Assembly (NCBI RefSeq): GCF_009728735.1
Contig: NZ_CP024636.1
Coordinates: 3,576,538 to 3,640,537, forward strand
Length of the DNA: 64,000 nucleotides
Reading direction: 5' to 3'
DNA from: Pantoea phytobeneficialis
Lineage (GTDB): Bacteria; Pseudomonadota; Gammaproteobacteria; Enterobacterales; Enterobacteriaceae
Numbering within the stretch: the first letter of the stretch is position 1; each line of letters starts with the position of its first letter. Position numbers and translations under genes: made by a program. The notes beneath the pieces were generated by a model, which saw nothing but the letters and a program-made list of their open reading frames with translations, was not told the origin of the DNA and made no database searches. This document shows positions 46,744-56,158 of the stretch, one piece after another.

Positions 46744-49700
46744 ATGATGACGACTATTCAGGACGAAAATTTCCCTTATTTCATTATCGCGCCAGATTAC
46801 CGCGACTCTTCTGCTGGCGTGCAGGTTATGCATCGCTTGTGCCATCTGTTAAATGAAAGTGGCAGACGCGCATGGATGGTGAATTGTAAGGTCAATCCAG
46901 AATGGAATACCCCGGCGGTGACCGGGAAAGAGTTGCGTGACTACCGTTTGCGCGGCGGCCTGTTTATTGCTGTTTATCCAGAAGTTGTCAGCGGGAATCC
47001 ACATCAGGCTCCGGTCGTGGTGCGATATATGTTGAACCGTGAGTCGGCAATTAATGGCAATACATTACAAGACAAGGTGGGCGACCTCTTTTATTGGTAT
47101 CGACCGGAGTTCGCTGCAAAGCACCACCACGCCAATATTCTCAATATTGAGTGTTATGACCTTGACCTGTTTTGTGATGAGCAGCGTAAACGTAATCGTG
47201 ATGTGCTGTACCTGAATCGAGTTCCAGAATCTGCCGTTGACTTCGCGTCATTGCCTGCGGATATACAGATTCTCTCCATGCGTAATCCGTTATCGTTGCC
47301 ACAACTCGCCGAAATACTCAAAACTACCCGTACGTTATACACCTATGAATCCTCGGGAACAGGATTGCTAGCCGTACTCTGTGGTTGTCCGGTGGTGGCG
47401 TTGACGGCCAGGGGCTATGAACAGCATGCGGTAACACCCGCAACGATCAATGATCTAAATGGATTAGGCTATTGTTGGGATGACAAACCTGGGACCCTGG
47501 AGAGGGTGCGCAGTAACATCGGAGAAATGCATGATGTGTTACTTGAGCGCCGTAAACAGACTGCGTCACAGCTTGACCATCTGGTGAGCTCTTCACAGCA
47601 GGCAGCCAGAGAATTTCAGCAAACGGTTTGGGAAGGACGCCTGGAAAATTGGTTGGTGAACCGAAGTTTGACACCTGCGCTGAAAAGCAAACTGCAATTT
47701 ACGCAGATGCCTCGTTTGCTTATCACGATTTTTGATGATGCTGAACATCCCGATCGCTTGTCGTTAACGCTTGATACGCTGGCTGAACGTCCTGCTTACG
47801 TGGCTGTTGTCATTGTTTCATCGCGTCAGGATGCCGCAAGGCAAGGTGTTGAGGTTGTTGCACTGACGCATTGGCGAGGGTGGTTGGCACGGCAGGTTGC
47901 TGAGGATACTTTTGATTGGTTGCAGTGTATTCCTGCTGGTGGTTTTTATAGCGCTGAGTGCTGGCCGGGCCTGGCACATTTCCTTGCGAGTCAGACGCAA
48001 GTGCAGGCGGTGTATGCCGACGAGTTATGGCTTGATGCTAACGGTGAGCCGGTTCCACATCTCAAACCGCAATGGGATTGGGATCTGTTCAGTAACGCAC
48101 CCGAAATCTATCTCAAACGCTGCCTGCTGGCGCGAAGTGCATTCGCTCAATGGCTGGATACAGCCCATTTAACGCAGGCACTGGACGTTAGCGTGCTGCA
48201 ACAACTTTATCTCCATGCCGGTGTTATGGCTATTCGGCATTATCCCGACCTGATCTGTATTTTGCCGCAGCCGCAAGTGCACACCGAGGAGAGTGATGAG
48301 GCTGCTCAGGCGCTAAACGCGTTGACAATCCAACGAGGTTATCCGACGGCCTCCGTAGAGGTACAACCCGGTTTGCCGATGCGTGTTGTGTACCATCATC
48401 GAGCGCAACCCTTGGTTTCTTTAATACTGCTGGCGGGCAACAAACTGGCGGCTCTTGAACGTGCAATCACCAGTTTGCTGCAATATAACGCATGGGCAAA
48501 TACCGAATTGCTGGTGATCAATCATCAACATAGTGATAGCACGATCAATACATGGCTGGAGGGACTTGCAAGCATTGATCCTGCGCGTATCCGGGTGATT
48601 AATCTTACTGTCGGCTGGCAGCCTGTAATATTACGCAATCGTGCTTCGCAACACGCCAAAGGCGAGTTTCTTTGCTTTATCGAACCTCACCTGATTTTCT
48701 TTAGTGATAACTGGCTTTCTGCGCTGATGAATCACGCTCAACGTCAGGAAGTGGCTGTGGTTGGTCCAAAACTGATCCATACGGAGCAGCATATCCTGTC
48801 GGCTGGCATCATTGGTGGTTATCGTGGCCTTGCCGGGCACATTGGTAAGGGCGAACGTTGGGATTCGATGATCGCCGCCGGTTTCCTGCAAAGTGACCGT
48901 TATTCTCGCCTGTTAGATGGGCAATGCCTGGTGGTTCGCCAAACATGCTGGCATGAGATGAAGGGACTGGACGAGAGTTATGGCGACATTGCTCTGGCGG
49001 AAATCGATTTTTTCCTCAAGGTCGCGCAAGCCGGTTACCTGTCCATCTGGACGCCCCACAGTGTGGTCGCAACTGATGCTGATGCGCGTGGATTTAATCC
49101 ATCTTCTGTCGAGGCTTCGCATCTTCAGCAGCAATGGGGCAGAAGTCTATTCTGTGACCCTGGCTATCACCCCAGTCATTCTCTGTATGGCGAACCCTTC
49201 ACGGTTGATGAAAGCGTCAAGCAAATGTGGCCAGCATTCACCCAGGCAAACATCCCACGCGTCGTTTGGGTACAGGGAGATAAAGGCATGCCCGCCAGCG
49301 CTTACCTGGGTGAGATACTGAGCGCGATGGCGCAGCAACAACAGATTGCGTTGCTCACATATGATGCCCTCGCGCCTTGGGTGTTGGTGCGCTTACAGCC
49401 AGACATGCTGATCATATCGGCGGAGGTAGGCGAACGCCAACTGGGGCATCTTAAGTCGATTACCACCATGACCGGTTGCCAGACGTATTGCTTACCTGAG
49501 GCTGGCATCAATCAGCAAGCAGTCCAGGGACTGTTGCATGCCGATTGGCTCGCTGGCTGGCTGGTACGCAACGAAGAATTAAAACTCTGGCTGCAAAAAC
49601 GTAAGCAAACGGTCTATTCCCTGCCATCGTTGGTGGTCATGCCAAAACTTCAGTTAGGAGTCGCCCCACGCGGCACGAAACTGCGGGTGTTATGTGACAC

Positions 49701-50172
49701 TCTGCAATTAAGTGATGCTGATAAGCGCTTCTTTGCCCCTGTCATCAACGAAACCGCGGGATTTATCGATTGGGTCATTCGTGGCGATGTTCCCGCCGGT
49801 TGGTTTGCCGGTGTGAGTGAAATACATCGAACGCACTCTGTGCTAGTGAACGCTGATGACATCATATCCCTGCAAGTCAATCTGGCGGTGCTGTTTCGTC
49901 TCAACAATGATGAAAACCGCTTCAAAGATAATTTGCCCCTGCTGCATTACCAGGCGGCTTCGCTTCCGGTGTTGTGCAGTGAGCATATCGCGTTGGCACA
50001 CGGCGGGTCAGTAGCAGCGGTAAGGAATAAAGACAATGTTTGGATTACTCGCTTACGTGAATGGCATCAGAACGTTGAGTCGGCAGTTGTGTCGCCAGTA
50101 ACCCGCGAAAACCAGTCAACGACAAACACGCTTGCGACCTTTTGGCAGCAGGCCGGTGTAGATCTCCATTAA
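46744..50172 (+). CDS. Giant multi-domain glycosyltransferase with N-terminal GT-B domain
   Basis: About 1142 residues, paralogous to the preceding gene but with the modules in a different order. A GT-B-like domain comes first (about 8-300; donor-site-like TYESSGTGLLAVLCGCPVVAL). A degenerate GT2-like segment follows (VQAVYADELWLDANGEP), then a GT2-like domain (about 560-830, VSLILLAGNKLAALERAITS) in which the DVDLC motif is replaced by AEIDFFLKVAQ. A C-terminal ~300-residue region resembles a worn GT-B domain. I chose ATG-ATG at 46744; TTG at 46720 is also in frame and no ribosome site is clear, so the start is uncertain. Confidence 0.8.
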   Translation: MMTTIQDENFPYFIIAPDYRDSSAGVQVMHRLCHLLNESGRRAWMVNCKVNPEWNTPAVTGKELRDYRLRGGLFIAVYPEVVSGNPHQAPVVVRYMLNRESAINGNTLQDKVGDLFYWYRPEFAAKHHHANILNIECYDLDLFCDEQRKRNRDVLYLNRVPESAVDFASLPADIQILSMRNPLSLPQLAEILKTTRTLYTYESSGTGLLAVLCGCPVVALTARGYEQHAVTPATINDLNGLGYCWDDKPGTLERVRSNIGEMHDVLLERRKQTASQLDHLVSSSQQAAREFQQTVWEGRLENWLVNRSLTPALKSKLQFTQMPRLLITIFDDAEHPDRLSLTLDTLAERPAYVAVVIVSSRQDAARQGVEVVALTHWRGWLARQVAEDTFDWLQCIPAGGFYSAECWPGLAHFLASQTQVQAVYADELWLDANGEPVPHLKPQWDWDLFSNAPEIYLKRCLLARSAFAQWLDTAHLTQALDVSVLQQLYLHAGVMAIRHYPDLICILPQPQVHTEESDEAAQALNALTIQRGYPTASVEVQPGLPMRVVYHHRAQPLVSLILLAGNKLAALERAITSLLQYNAWANTELLVINHQHSDSTINTWLEGLASIDPARIRVINLTVGWQPVILRNRASQHAKGEFLCFIEPHLIFFSDNWLSALMNHAQRQEVAVVGPKLIHTEQHILSAGIIGGYRGLAGHIGKGERWDSMIAAGFLQSDRYSRLLDGQCLVVRQTCWHEMKGLDESYGDIALAEIDFFLKVAQAGYLSIWTPHSVVATDADARGFNPSSVEASHLQQQWGRSLFCDPGYHPSHSLYGEPFTVDESVKQMWPAFTQANIPRVVWVQGDKGMPASAYLGEILSAMAQQQQIALLTYDALAPWVLVRLQPDMLIISAEVGERQLGHLKSITTMTGCQTYCLPEAGINQQAVQGLLHADWLAGWLVRNEELKLWLQKRKQTVYSLPSLVVMPKLQLGVAPRGTKLRVLCDTLQLSDADKRFFAPVINETAGFIDWVIRGDVPAGWFAGVSEIHRTHSVLVNADDIISLQVNLAVLFRLNNDENRFKDNLPLLHYQAASLPVLCSEHIALAHGGSVAAVRNKDNVWITRLREWHQNVESAVVSPVTRENQSTTNTLATFWQQAGVDLH

Positions 50173-50206
50173 CCGTGACACATTACTTTGCCCGCAGGGG
50201 GCCACG

Positions 50207-51358
50207 ATGAAAAAAATCGCGCCACATTACGACAACAAAAATATTCTGGTGACCAGCCCCTTACTGCCGCCACTGGAGGAGTTTATTCCTTACCTCGAAA
50301 ATATCTGGCAGAGCAAATACCTGACCAACGGGGGCCCGTATCACCAGGCCCTGGAAGCTGCGCTGGCAGAATACCTGGGTGTGAAACATATCTGCTTGTT
50401 TTCTAATGGCACGCTGGCATTGATGACCGCGTTACAGGCGCTGCGTATTGATGGTGAGGTGATCACCACACCATACTCCTTTGTGGCAACCTCACATTCG
50501 TTGTTGTGGAACGGCATCAAGCCGGTGTTTGTCGATATTGATCCTCAAACCTGTAACCTCGACCCGGCCAAAATTGAGGCGGCAATTACGCCTAAAACCA
50601 GCGCCATCATGCCTGTGCATTGTTACGGCCTGCCGTGTGACACCGATGCGATTCAGCGCATTGCCGATACTTATGGCTTACGCGTGATTTATGACGCGGC
50701 ACACGCTTTTGCCGTGAAACGTGAAGGGGTCAGCATCCTGAATCATGGTGATTTATCGGTGCTGAGTTTCCATGCCACGAAGGTGTTTAATACCTTCGAA
50801 GGCGGTGCGATTATTTGCCCGGATGAGAAGATTAAACGTCGCATTGATTATCTGAAGAACTTCGGTTTTGCTGATGAAACAACGGTCGTAGCGGCGGGCA
50901 TCAATGGCAAAATGAGCGAATTCCAGGCGGCATTTGGTATGTTGCAGCTAAAGCATGTGGATGCCGCGTTTGGTGTGCGTCAACGAATTTATCAACGCTA
51001 TGCTGAGGCGTTAGCCGTGGTGCCAGGGGTATCGTTGTTGCAGGCGGATGCGCAAACCGAATGGAATTACGCCTACTGCCCGCTGTTTATCCACCCGGAA
51101 CACTTTCCGCTGACGCGCGACCAGCTTTATCAACAGATGAAGGACGCAGGGATTTACGCCCGTCGCTACTTCTATCCACTGATTTCGCAGTTCCCGATGT
51201 ATAAAGGTTATGAGTCGTCTCATCCTGACAATCTGCCGGTTGCCAGTGCCACTTCCCAGCAGGTGCTGTGCCTGCCGATCCATCCCACGCTGACTGAGAC
51301 AGAGCAAGTGCGCATTATTGATATTGTGTTGGCAGCCAGTCAGACCGCGGCGGCCTGA
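50207..51358 (+). CDS. DegT/DnrJ/EryC1 sugar aminotransferase, VioA-like
   Basis: 383 residues, PLP-dependent. The Schiff-base lysine is K192 in SFHATKVFNTFEGG, and DAAHAF (163-168) supplies the PLP-binding Asp and His. The opening PPLEEFIPYLENIWQSKYLTNGG strongly resembles VioA, which converts dTDP-4-keto-6-deoxyglucose to dTDP-4-amino-4,6-dideoxyglucose (viosamine), the sugar on P. syringae flagellin. Other 4-aminotransferases of this family (for example FdtB, WecE) are alternatives. GGGGG lies just upstream of the ATG. It follows the second giant glycosyltransferase by 34 bp. Confidence 0.86.
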   Translation: MKKIAPHYDNKNILVTSPLLPPLEEFIPYLENIWQSKYLTNGGPYHQALEAALAEYLGVKHICLFSNGTLALMTALQALRIDGEVITTPYSFVATSHSLLWNGIKPVFVDIDPQTCNLDPAKIEAAITPKTSAIMPVHCYGLPCDTDAIQRIADTYGLRVIYDAAHAFAVKREGVSILNHGDLSVLSFHATKVFNTFEGGAIICPDEKIKRRIDYLKNFGFADETTVVAAGINGKMSEFQAAFGMLQLKHVDAAFGVRQRIYQRYAEALAVVPGVSLLQADAQTEWNYAYCPLFIHPEHFPLTRDQLYQQMKDAGIYARRYFYPLISQFPMYKGYESSHPDNLPVASATSQQVLCLPIHPTLTETEQVRIIDIVLAASQTAAA

Positions 51359-51363
51359 GAACG

Positions 51364-51385
51364 GCTCCCCCCGAAAGGGGGGAGC
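51364..51385. terminator. Hairpin between convergent aminotransferase and oxidoreductase genes
   Basis: GCTCCCCCC-GAAA-GGGGGGAGC: a 9-bp perfect stem with a tetraloop 5 bp after the aminotransferase stop. No T run is present, so termination strength is uncertain. Confidence 0.6.
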
Positions 51386-51399
51386 AAAGTGTTAGCGCA

Positions 51400-52545
51400 T
51401 TAACCGGTCGCAGTGGCGGGATGGGAAAGCAAGTCCAGCAGCGTTACTGGCTGGTGTAACGTGGCACTGCGTTGGGCTTTTTCGAGAAAATTCAGCCCGC
51501 TCAGTGCCGTATCAATACCCTGACTGTAGTCGTTGTGTTCGCCACGTAAACTCTGGGCGATATCCGCATAGTAGTTAGCAAAGGCTTCGATAAATCCAGC
51601 CGGATGACCTGCCTTGAAGCGGCAGTAGCGTGGCAGGTTAGCGATGCGGTTGGCATTATCGGTACGGTCAATCAAAGTGACCTGGCCGTGCACATTGCTG
51701 AGTTTCAGGGTTTCCGGTTCCACCTGTAACCACTCCGCGCTACCTTTATCGCCCATTACCCGGATACGTAAGCCATTGCGGTAACCCAGCGCCGCCTTGC
51801 CGTACCAATACTGGCATACCAGACCATCTTCATAGCGGGAAACAGCATGGACGGTGTCGATAATGTTGGGTAACGTCGTGAAGTGGCTATTGATCGCATA
51901 GACATCGGTCGCCCGACGTTGCGCAATAAAATCCACTAACTGATGCACATGAACACCGAGATCGAGCGATACCGTGGGGATCACTCCGTCGGACTGACGC
52001 CAGCTTTGTGGCCGTGCTACATCCCCGGCCATATTGCGACGGCTAAAGCCCTCCTGCGGCATCTCTACCAGGATCTGCTGGATATTCCCCAGCTCGCCAT
52101 CGGCAATGCGCTGGCGCAGCTCGCGCACCATTGGGTAACCGCTGTAGTTATAGGTAACAAACAGACGACCACCAGTACGTTGCAGGGTGTGGCTGACCAC
52201 CAGCGCGCTGGCGACTGACTCCACCAATGCCTTTTCACATATCACCGCGACACCATATTCAAGGCAGCGCACGATGACGTCGAGATGATGCGGCGTAGGC
52301 AGTAAAATCACCACCGCATCCAGTTGTGAATGTTCTGCTGCCAGCAGCGCTTCATAATGGTCGTACAGACGATCGGTGGCGATGCCCCAGATCTGCGCTG
52401 TTTGTTGATTTATCTGTGCATCGCGGCTGAAACAGCCAGCGACCAGATGAAATTCACCATCCATCTGGGCGGCAATTTTGTGAGTCTGGCCGATGGCGGA
52501 ATTGATGCCGCCACCAAGGAAGGCAATCCTGAGTGGTTGGGTCAT
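51400..52545 (-). CDS. Gfo/Idh/MocA-family sugar oxidoreductase
   Basis: 381 residues. The N-terminal Rossmann fold has IAFLGGGINSAIG, and EKALVES corresponds to the EKP-type catalytic lysine motif. A C-terminal alpha/beta domain follows, with the DLGVHVHQLVDF substrate-side motif. Such enzymes oxidise or epimerise (often nucleotide-linked) sugars with NAD(P). It overlaps the upstream ATP-grasp gene by 4 bp, so the pair is translationally coupled and should act in sequence. Confidence 0.85.
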   Translation of the reverse strand: MTQPLRIAFLGGGINSAIGQTHKIAAQMDGEFHLVAGCFSRDAQINQQTAQIWGIATDRLYDHYEALLAAEHSQLDAVVILLPTPHHLDVIVRCLEYGVAVICEKALVESVASALVVSHTLQRTGGRLFVTYNYSGYPMVRELRQRIADGELGNIQQILVEMPQEGFSRRNMAGDVARPQSWRQSDGVIPTVSLDLGVHVHQLVDFIAQRRATDVYAINSHFTTLPNIIDTVHAVSRYEDGLVCQYWYGKAALGYRNGLRIRVMGDKGSAEWLQVEPETLKLSNVHGQVTLIDRTDNANRIANLPRYCRFKAGHPAGFIEAFANYYADIAQSLRGEHNDYSQGIDTALSGLNFLEKAQRSATLHQPVTLLDLLSHPATATG

Positions 52546-53723
52546 GACTTTCTCTCCTGTTGCATCGGGGGATTAAGATACTGGTTCAGATGCGGCGTCA
52601 GTTGCGCCAGCCTGGTCAGGCTGTCGCACTCGGCAAACACCAGTCCTGCGCGGTCGCGCGGCGCGGCTTCCAGTGCATCGCCCGGTAACTTGAGGGGGAT
52701 GACATCGAGTATTTTTGCCGGTAATGCGGCAAAGTGAAAACCCGCGAAACGGGTTGCTTCGGCGACGGAGACGGTATGACGGGCGATAAAACGCTGGCGT
52801 ACCGGGCGGCGTTGGTCAAAGTGGTCATCAATATTGATAAAGGGGGCGACAAAATGGCTGCTGTAAGGCACACCGGTCGACAGGCTGATCAGGCGGCTGT
52901 AGAGATCACCTGGACAACGTCGTGTCAGTTCAATCAACCAAAAATCGTTGCCGTCGGTCATAAACTGGGTGTGTAGCAGGCCATCACACAGATTGAGCTG
53001 TGACGTCAACGTCGCCAGACAATCGCTGACGCGATCCTGTAATGTGCGGCTCAGTTGCGTGGTGAGAGAACTGCTGTTGACTTGCCACGGATAAACGGTG
53101 CAAAACTCATCGACATAAAATTCGCAGACGATTTCACCTTTACGAATAAAGGCGGAGTGACTGTGCAGCGTGCCATTAATAAACTGCTCAATCAACGCTT
53201 CACCGCTACGTGAAGCCTGTTGAGCAGCGAGGAAAGCAGCAGCTAACTGTTCGCGTTCAGAGATATGGGTAATCCCTAACCCGCTGTAGGCGTCAACTGG
53301 CTTAACGATCAGCGGTAAAGACAATCCATTGCTTTCGCTTAACTGCTGTACCGCTGCTGGCACCGGGAAATGGTTAGCCTGTGCCCATTGGCGAAACTGG
53401 TCCTTCTGGAACAACGTATCGGCAACATCCGGAGTGTCGAATCCGGAAAAACCAAGTTGTTCTGCGACGCGTGAACCGGTGAGATACGAGACATCCGTGA
53501 CGCCGGGCAGCAGGGCCGAGATGCCCCATTCGCGACACAGGTCAATGACTTGCTGCACATCACCATAGTTAACAGGACTGCTGTCATCTGCAAAACGATG
53601 GCCAGGGTCTTGGGTTTTGCTGCCGCACACCGCCGTGCGGTAACCGTGCTGGCGTAATACATCCAGAAAGGGCAGTGAGGCGAATCCCGCATCAAGCAGC
53701 AGCGCCCGGGAGGGTGAAGACAT
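52542..53723 (-). CDS. ATP-grasp ligase
   Basis: 393 residues with the ATP-grasp architecture: a pre-ATP domain (ALLLDAGFASLPFLDVLRQH), the ATP-binding LPLIVKPVDAYSGLGI (glycine-rich loop), EALIEQFINGT, and the metal-binding WLIELTRRCPGDL near the C terminus. It resembles carbamoyl-phosphate-synthase-like ATP-grasp proteins that join a carboxylate to an amine. In a locus that makes amino sugars it could attach an acid or amino acid to the sugar amine (inference). I chose ATG 53723; TTG 53732 is in frame. Confidence 0.82.
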   Translation of the reverse strand: MSSPSRALLLDAGFASLPFLDVLRQHGYRTAVCGSKTQDPGHRFADDSSPVNYGDVQQVIDLCREWGISALLPGVTDVSYLTGSRVAEQLGFSGFDTPDVADTLFQKDQFRQWAQANHFPVPAAVQQLSESNGLSLPLIVKPVDAYSGLGITHISEREQLAAAFLAAQQASRSGEALIEQFINGTLHSHSAFIRKGEIVCEFYVDEFCTVYPWQVNSSSLTTQLSRTLQDRVSDCLATLTSQLNLCDGLLHTQFMTDGNDFWLIELTRRCPGDLYSRLISLSTGVPYSSHFVAPFINIDDHFDQRRPVRQRFIARHTVSVAEATRFAGFHFAALPAKILDVIPLKLPGDALEAAPRDRAGLVFAECDSLTRLAQLTPHLNQYLNPPMQQERKS

Positions 53724-53813
53724 GGCGTCCAACCTTAGCCTGAGTAAATTTAACCGCCTTATTTTATTCAGGCTTGGGTCAGTGCAATGGCAGAAACAGA
53801 CAGGGTTTTTGGC

Positions 53814-54698
53814 TCAATTTGCCTTTTTCAACACGTTTGCTGCCAGCAGTTGAGGGACCACCTCGCTTAAACGGGCGCGCCAATCCGAAGAAGGGAAACC
53901 TAACTCGGCCAGGCGTAAGCTGCACAGGACTGAATTCCGTGGGCGCTTTGCCGGTGATGGCCACTGTTCACTACTAATGGGGGTGAGTTGCATGCTGGCG
54001 TAGGCCGGACAGATAGCCGTTGCTGCCTGGAAAATCGCCTGCGCAAAGCCAAACCAACTGATGGTTTCATTGCCGGCAAAATGCAAAACTCCTTTAACCT
54101 GCGGTTTCTGCGCCAAAAAGATGAGAAAATCGGCTAAATCACCGGCGTAGGTGGGATTACCAATCTGATCTTCGATAACACTGAGTTGCCGACGCTGCAA
54201 TCCGATGTCGAGCATGGTACGTACAAAGTTTTGACCATATTCACTAAACACCCAGGATGAACGCACAATTAAGGCATCAGGTAAGGTGTTAATCAGCCGC
54301 ACCTCCCCGGCAAATTTACTTAAGCCGTAAACATTGATCGGGGAGGGCGTGTCACCTTCCACCCAAGGCGTCGATTTATTGCCATCAAAAACATAGTCCG
54401 TAGACACATGAATTAGACGAGCGCCCGTTTGATTCGCCGCTTCAGCCAGCAAAGCCGGACCTTCTGCATTGACCGCTATTGCATGTTCGGGTTCGCTTTC
54501 CGCCTTGTCCACTGCGGTGTAAGCAGCAGCATTAATGACAACATCCGGGCGCAGATTCAGGAACCTGTGTTTTACGGATGGATAGTGCGTAATATTCAGT
54601 TCACCAGACGTGAAAGGATGAATATCCCATTCTGTCGGTAAGCGATCAATCAGGGTGCGCCCGAGTTGGCCGCCCGCGCCTGTCAGCAGGATACGCAT
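53814..54698 (-). CDS. RmlD/RfbD-like dTDP-4-dehydrorhamnose reductase
   Basis: 294 residues, extended SDR. NAD(P) motif GAGGQLG is at 7-13, catalytic Y124-x3-K128 in YGLSKFAGE, and HVSTDYVFDG plus NAAAYTAVDKAE are RmlD signatures. It reduces dTDP-4-keto-rhamnose to dTDP-rhamnose, or an analogous 4-keto sugar. The usual partners rmlA, rmlB and rmlC are absent from the window, so precursors must be supplied from another locus. It lies upstream of the ATP-grasp/oxidoreductase pair on the same strand. Confidence 0.88.
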   Translation of the reverse strand: MRILLTGAGGQLGRTLIDRLPTEWDIHPFTSGELNITHYPSVKHRFLNLRPDVVINAAAYTAVDKAESEPEHAIAVNAEGPALLAEAANQTGARLIHVSTDYVFDGNKSTPWVEGDTPSPINVYGLSKFAGEVRLINTLPDALIVRSSWVFSEYGQNFVRTMLDIGLQRRQLSVIEDQIGNPTYAGDLADFLIFLAQKPQVKGVLHFAGNETISWFGFAQAIFQAATAICPAYASMQLTPISSEQWPSPAKRPRNSVLCSLRLAELGFPSSDWRARLSEVVPQLLAANVLKKAN

Positions 54699-55047
54699 GG
54701 GGTCAACTCCACCACATCGGACGGCCGTAACACCACGGCGTGCACACAGGATGTAATCGGGAGCTTGTGCCCGCCAACACCATTCCTTTCATAATTTGCT
54801 CTCATCTTGGTCCATTCACTGCGCGTGAAGAGTCATGACAGCAGCATACGAGTGAGTCAGGGTAATTAATGGCGCAAATAAACACTAAAAAAGCCGGTAA
54901 TGCAGGGGATAAGGGGCAGAAAAATGACCTTTGTATGGATACCATAAAAAAGTAACCAACCTGTTACAGAACCCTGCAAATCTGCCGATAACTCCCTTCA
55001 GAATCACACGAATTTTTGCCGTACTTTTTCCATTTTCTGGGGTGTCT
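54699..55047. other. 349-bp intergenic region between rmlD-like and HNH genes
   Basis: Divergent promoters for the two neighbours are expected here. I see a GTAAC-N6-GTTAC dyad near 54952-54967 and an AT-rich segment at 54840-54960, but no gene and no clear consensus promoter. Confidence 0.4.
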
Positions 55048-56016
55048 ATGCGCTTCAATTATGACTTGTTACCCGGTGAGCTACTGACTTTCGAAGAGAT
55101 CGCGTTGCGCTACATGCAGCAAAATCCTGATGATAAAGAGCTTACCGCCCGTGGGTTGCTGAGCCCGTCAACCAGCTATCGCAATTTGGTGATACGCGCG
55201 GTGTTCGCTCAGCAGGAGATTAATAGCCCGATTGAGGATCTGCTGTTTGTCTCGGACGACAACGAACGCAAAAACTATCTGCGTCGCTTTGAGCATTACC
55301 TGAAGAACCAGCAGGCTTTCCTCTATTTCCGCCGCACTGACGAAATAAAGAAAGAAAATCGCTGGAAGGTCGTCGGGGAAACCCGCGTCTACGCGATGCT
55401 CGATCCCCATTCGGCAGAGGCGCAGAACCTGCTGGCAAGCCGTGGCTTTAAGCTGGTGCTGATGCGCCAGAATGAAGACGACGAATATTGGCAGTTGTTC
55501 GACCCGCAGGCTCATCCCTGTTTTCCATTATCGCGCAAGGTGCAATTCCTGGTGGTGCTGAGTACACCGCAACATAAAGTCCCGATTGCGGTGATGCCCG
55601 GTACTGAAGTCGGCAGGCGGGTTAAAGCGCGAGTATTCCAGCGTGCCAGTCAGGCCGAGTTTAGCGCGGCGGTTAAAGCGCGCTACGGCGCTTGCGTGAT
55701 CACTGGCACGCGATTGACTGAACGACACAGCTGGCCGTGGGTCGAAGCCTGTCATATCGATACTCAGGAAAATGAAGAAGGATTTCTCGCCGATAATAGC
55801 GTGGATAACGGTTTGTTCCTGCGCAGTGACTTACAGCGGCTATTTATTAACCGCATGTTAAGCATCGATGCGGAAACCGGTCAGGTGGTGTTCAACGCGC
55901 AACTTGAAAGCGATGGCAACATTAGCCCTTTCTATCAGTCGCTTGAGGGGAAAACCTGCGTGTTATGGGACAACGTACCGCCCGGCACGCGCCAGCGCCT
56001 GCGTAATCTGCGTTAG
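55048..56016 (+). CDS. HNH endonuclease domain protein
   Basis: 322 residues. The C-terminal part contains RYGACVITGTRL, EACHIDTQENEEGF and NGLFLRSDLQRLF, the layout of HNH_2-type restriction-like nucleases (the His in CHI and the Asn/His region after it would bind metal). The N-terminal ~180 residues form an uncharacterised domain. No methylase or restriction partner lies nearby. I chose ATG 55048, with GGGGTG upstream; a longer frame from 54931 lacks support. It sits between the glycosylation island and fliA. Confidence 0.78.
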   Translation: MRFNYDLLPGELLTFEEIALRYMQQNPDDKELTARGLLSPSTSYRNLVIRAVFAQQEINSPIEDLLFVSDDNERKNYLRRFEHYLKNQQAFLYFRRTDEIKKENRWKVVGETRVYAMLDPHSAEAQNLLASRGFKLVLMRQNEDDEYWQLFDPQAHPCFPLSRKVQFLVVLSTPQHKVPIAVMPGTEVGRRVKARVFQRASQAEFSAAVKARYGACVITGTRLTERHSWPWVEACHIDTQENEEGFLADNSVDNGLFLRSDLQRLFINRMLSIDAETGQVVFNAQLESDGNISPFYQSLEGKTCVLWDNVPPGTRQRLRNLR

Positions 56017-56107
56017 GGAAGTCTTGGGTGGCGGCCTGCTGTGCCGCCATCAATTACAAATTGAAATAACCGCGCTTTGCCCGCCTATTCCTCCAATCAA
56101 AACGCCC

Positions 56108-56134
56108 TACAGAATTAGATAATCATGCCGATAA
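56108..56134 (+). promoter_or_regulatory. Sigma-28 promoter of fliAZ
   Basis: GCCGATAA (56127-56134) is a perfect -10 element, with TACAGAAT 11 nt upstream as a weaker -35. It would make fliA self-activating, as in E. coli. Confidence 0.82.
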
Positions 56135-56158
56135 CTTTATTAACGCAGGGTAGTCAAC

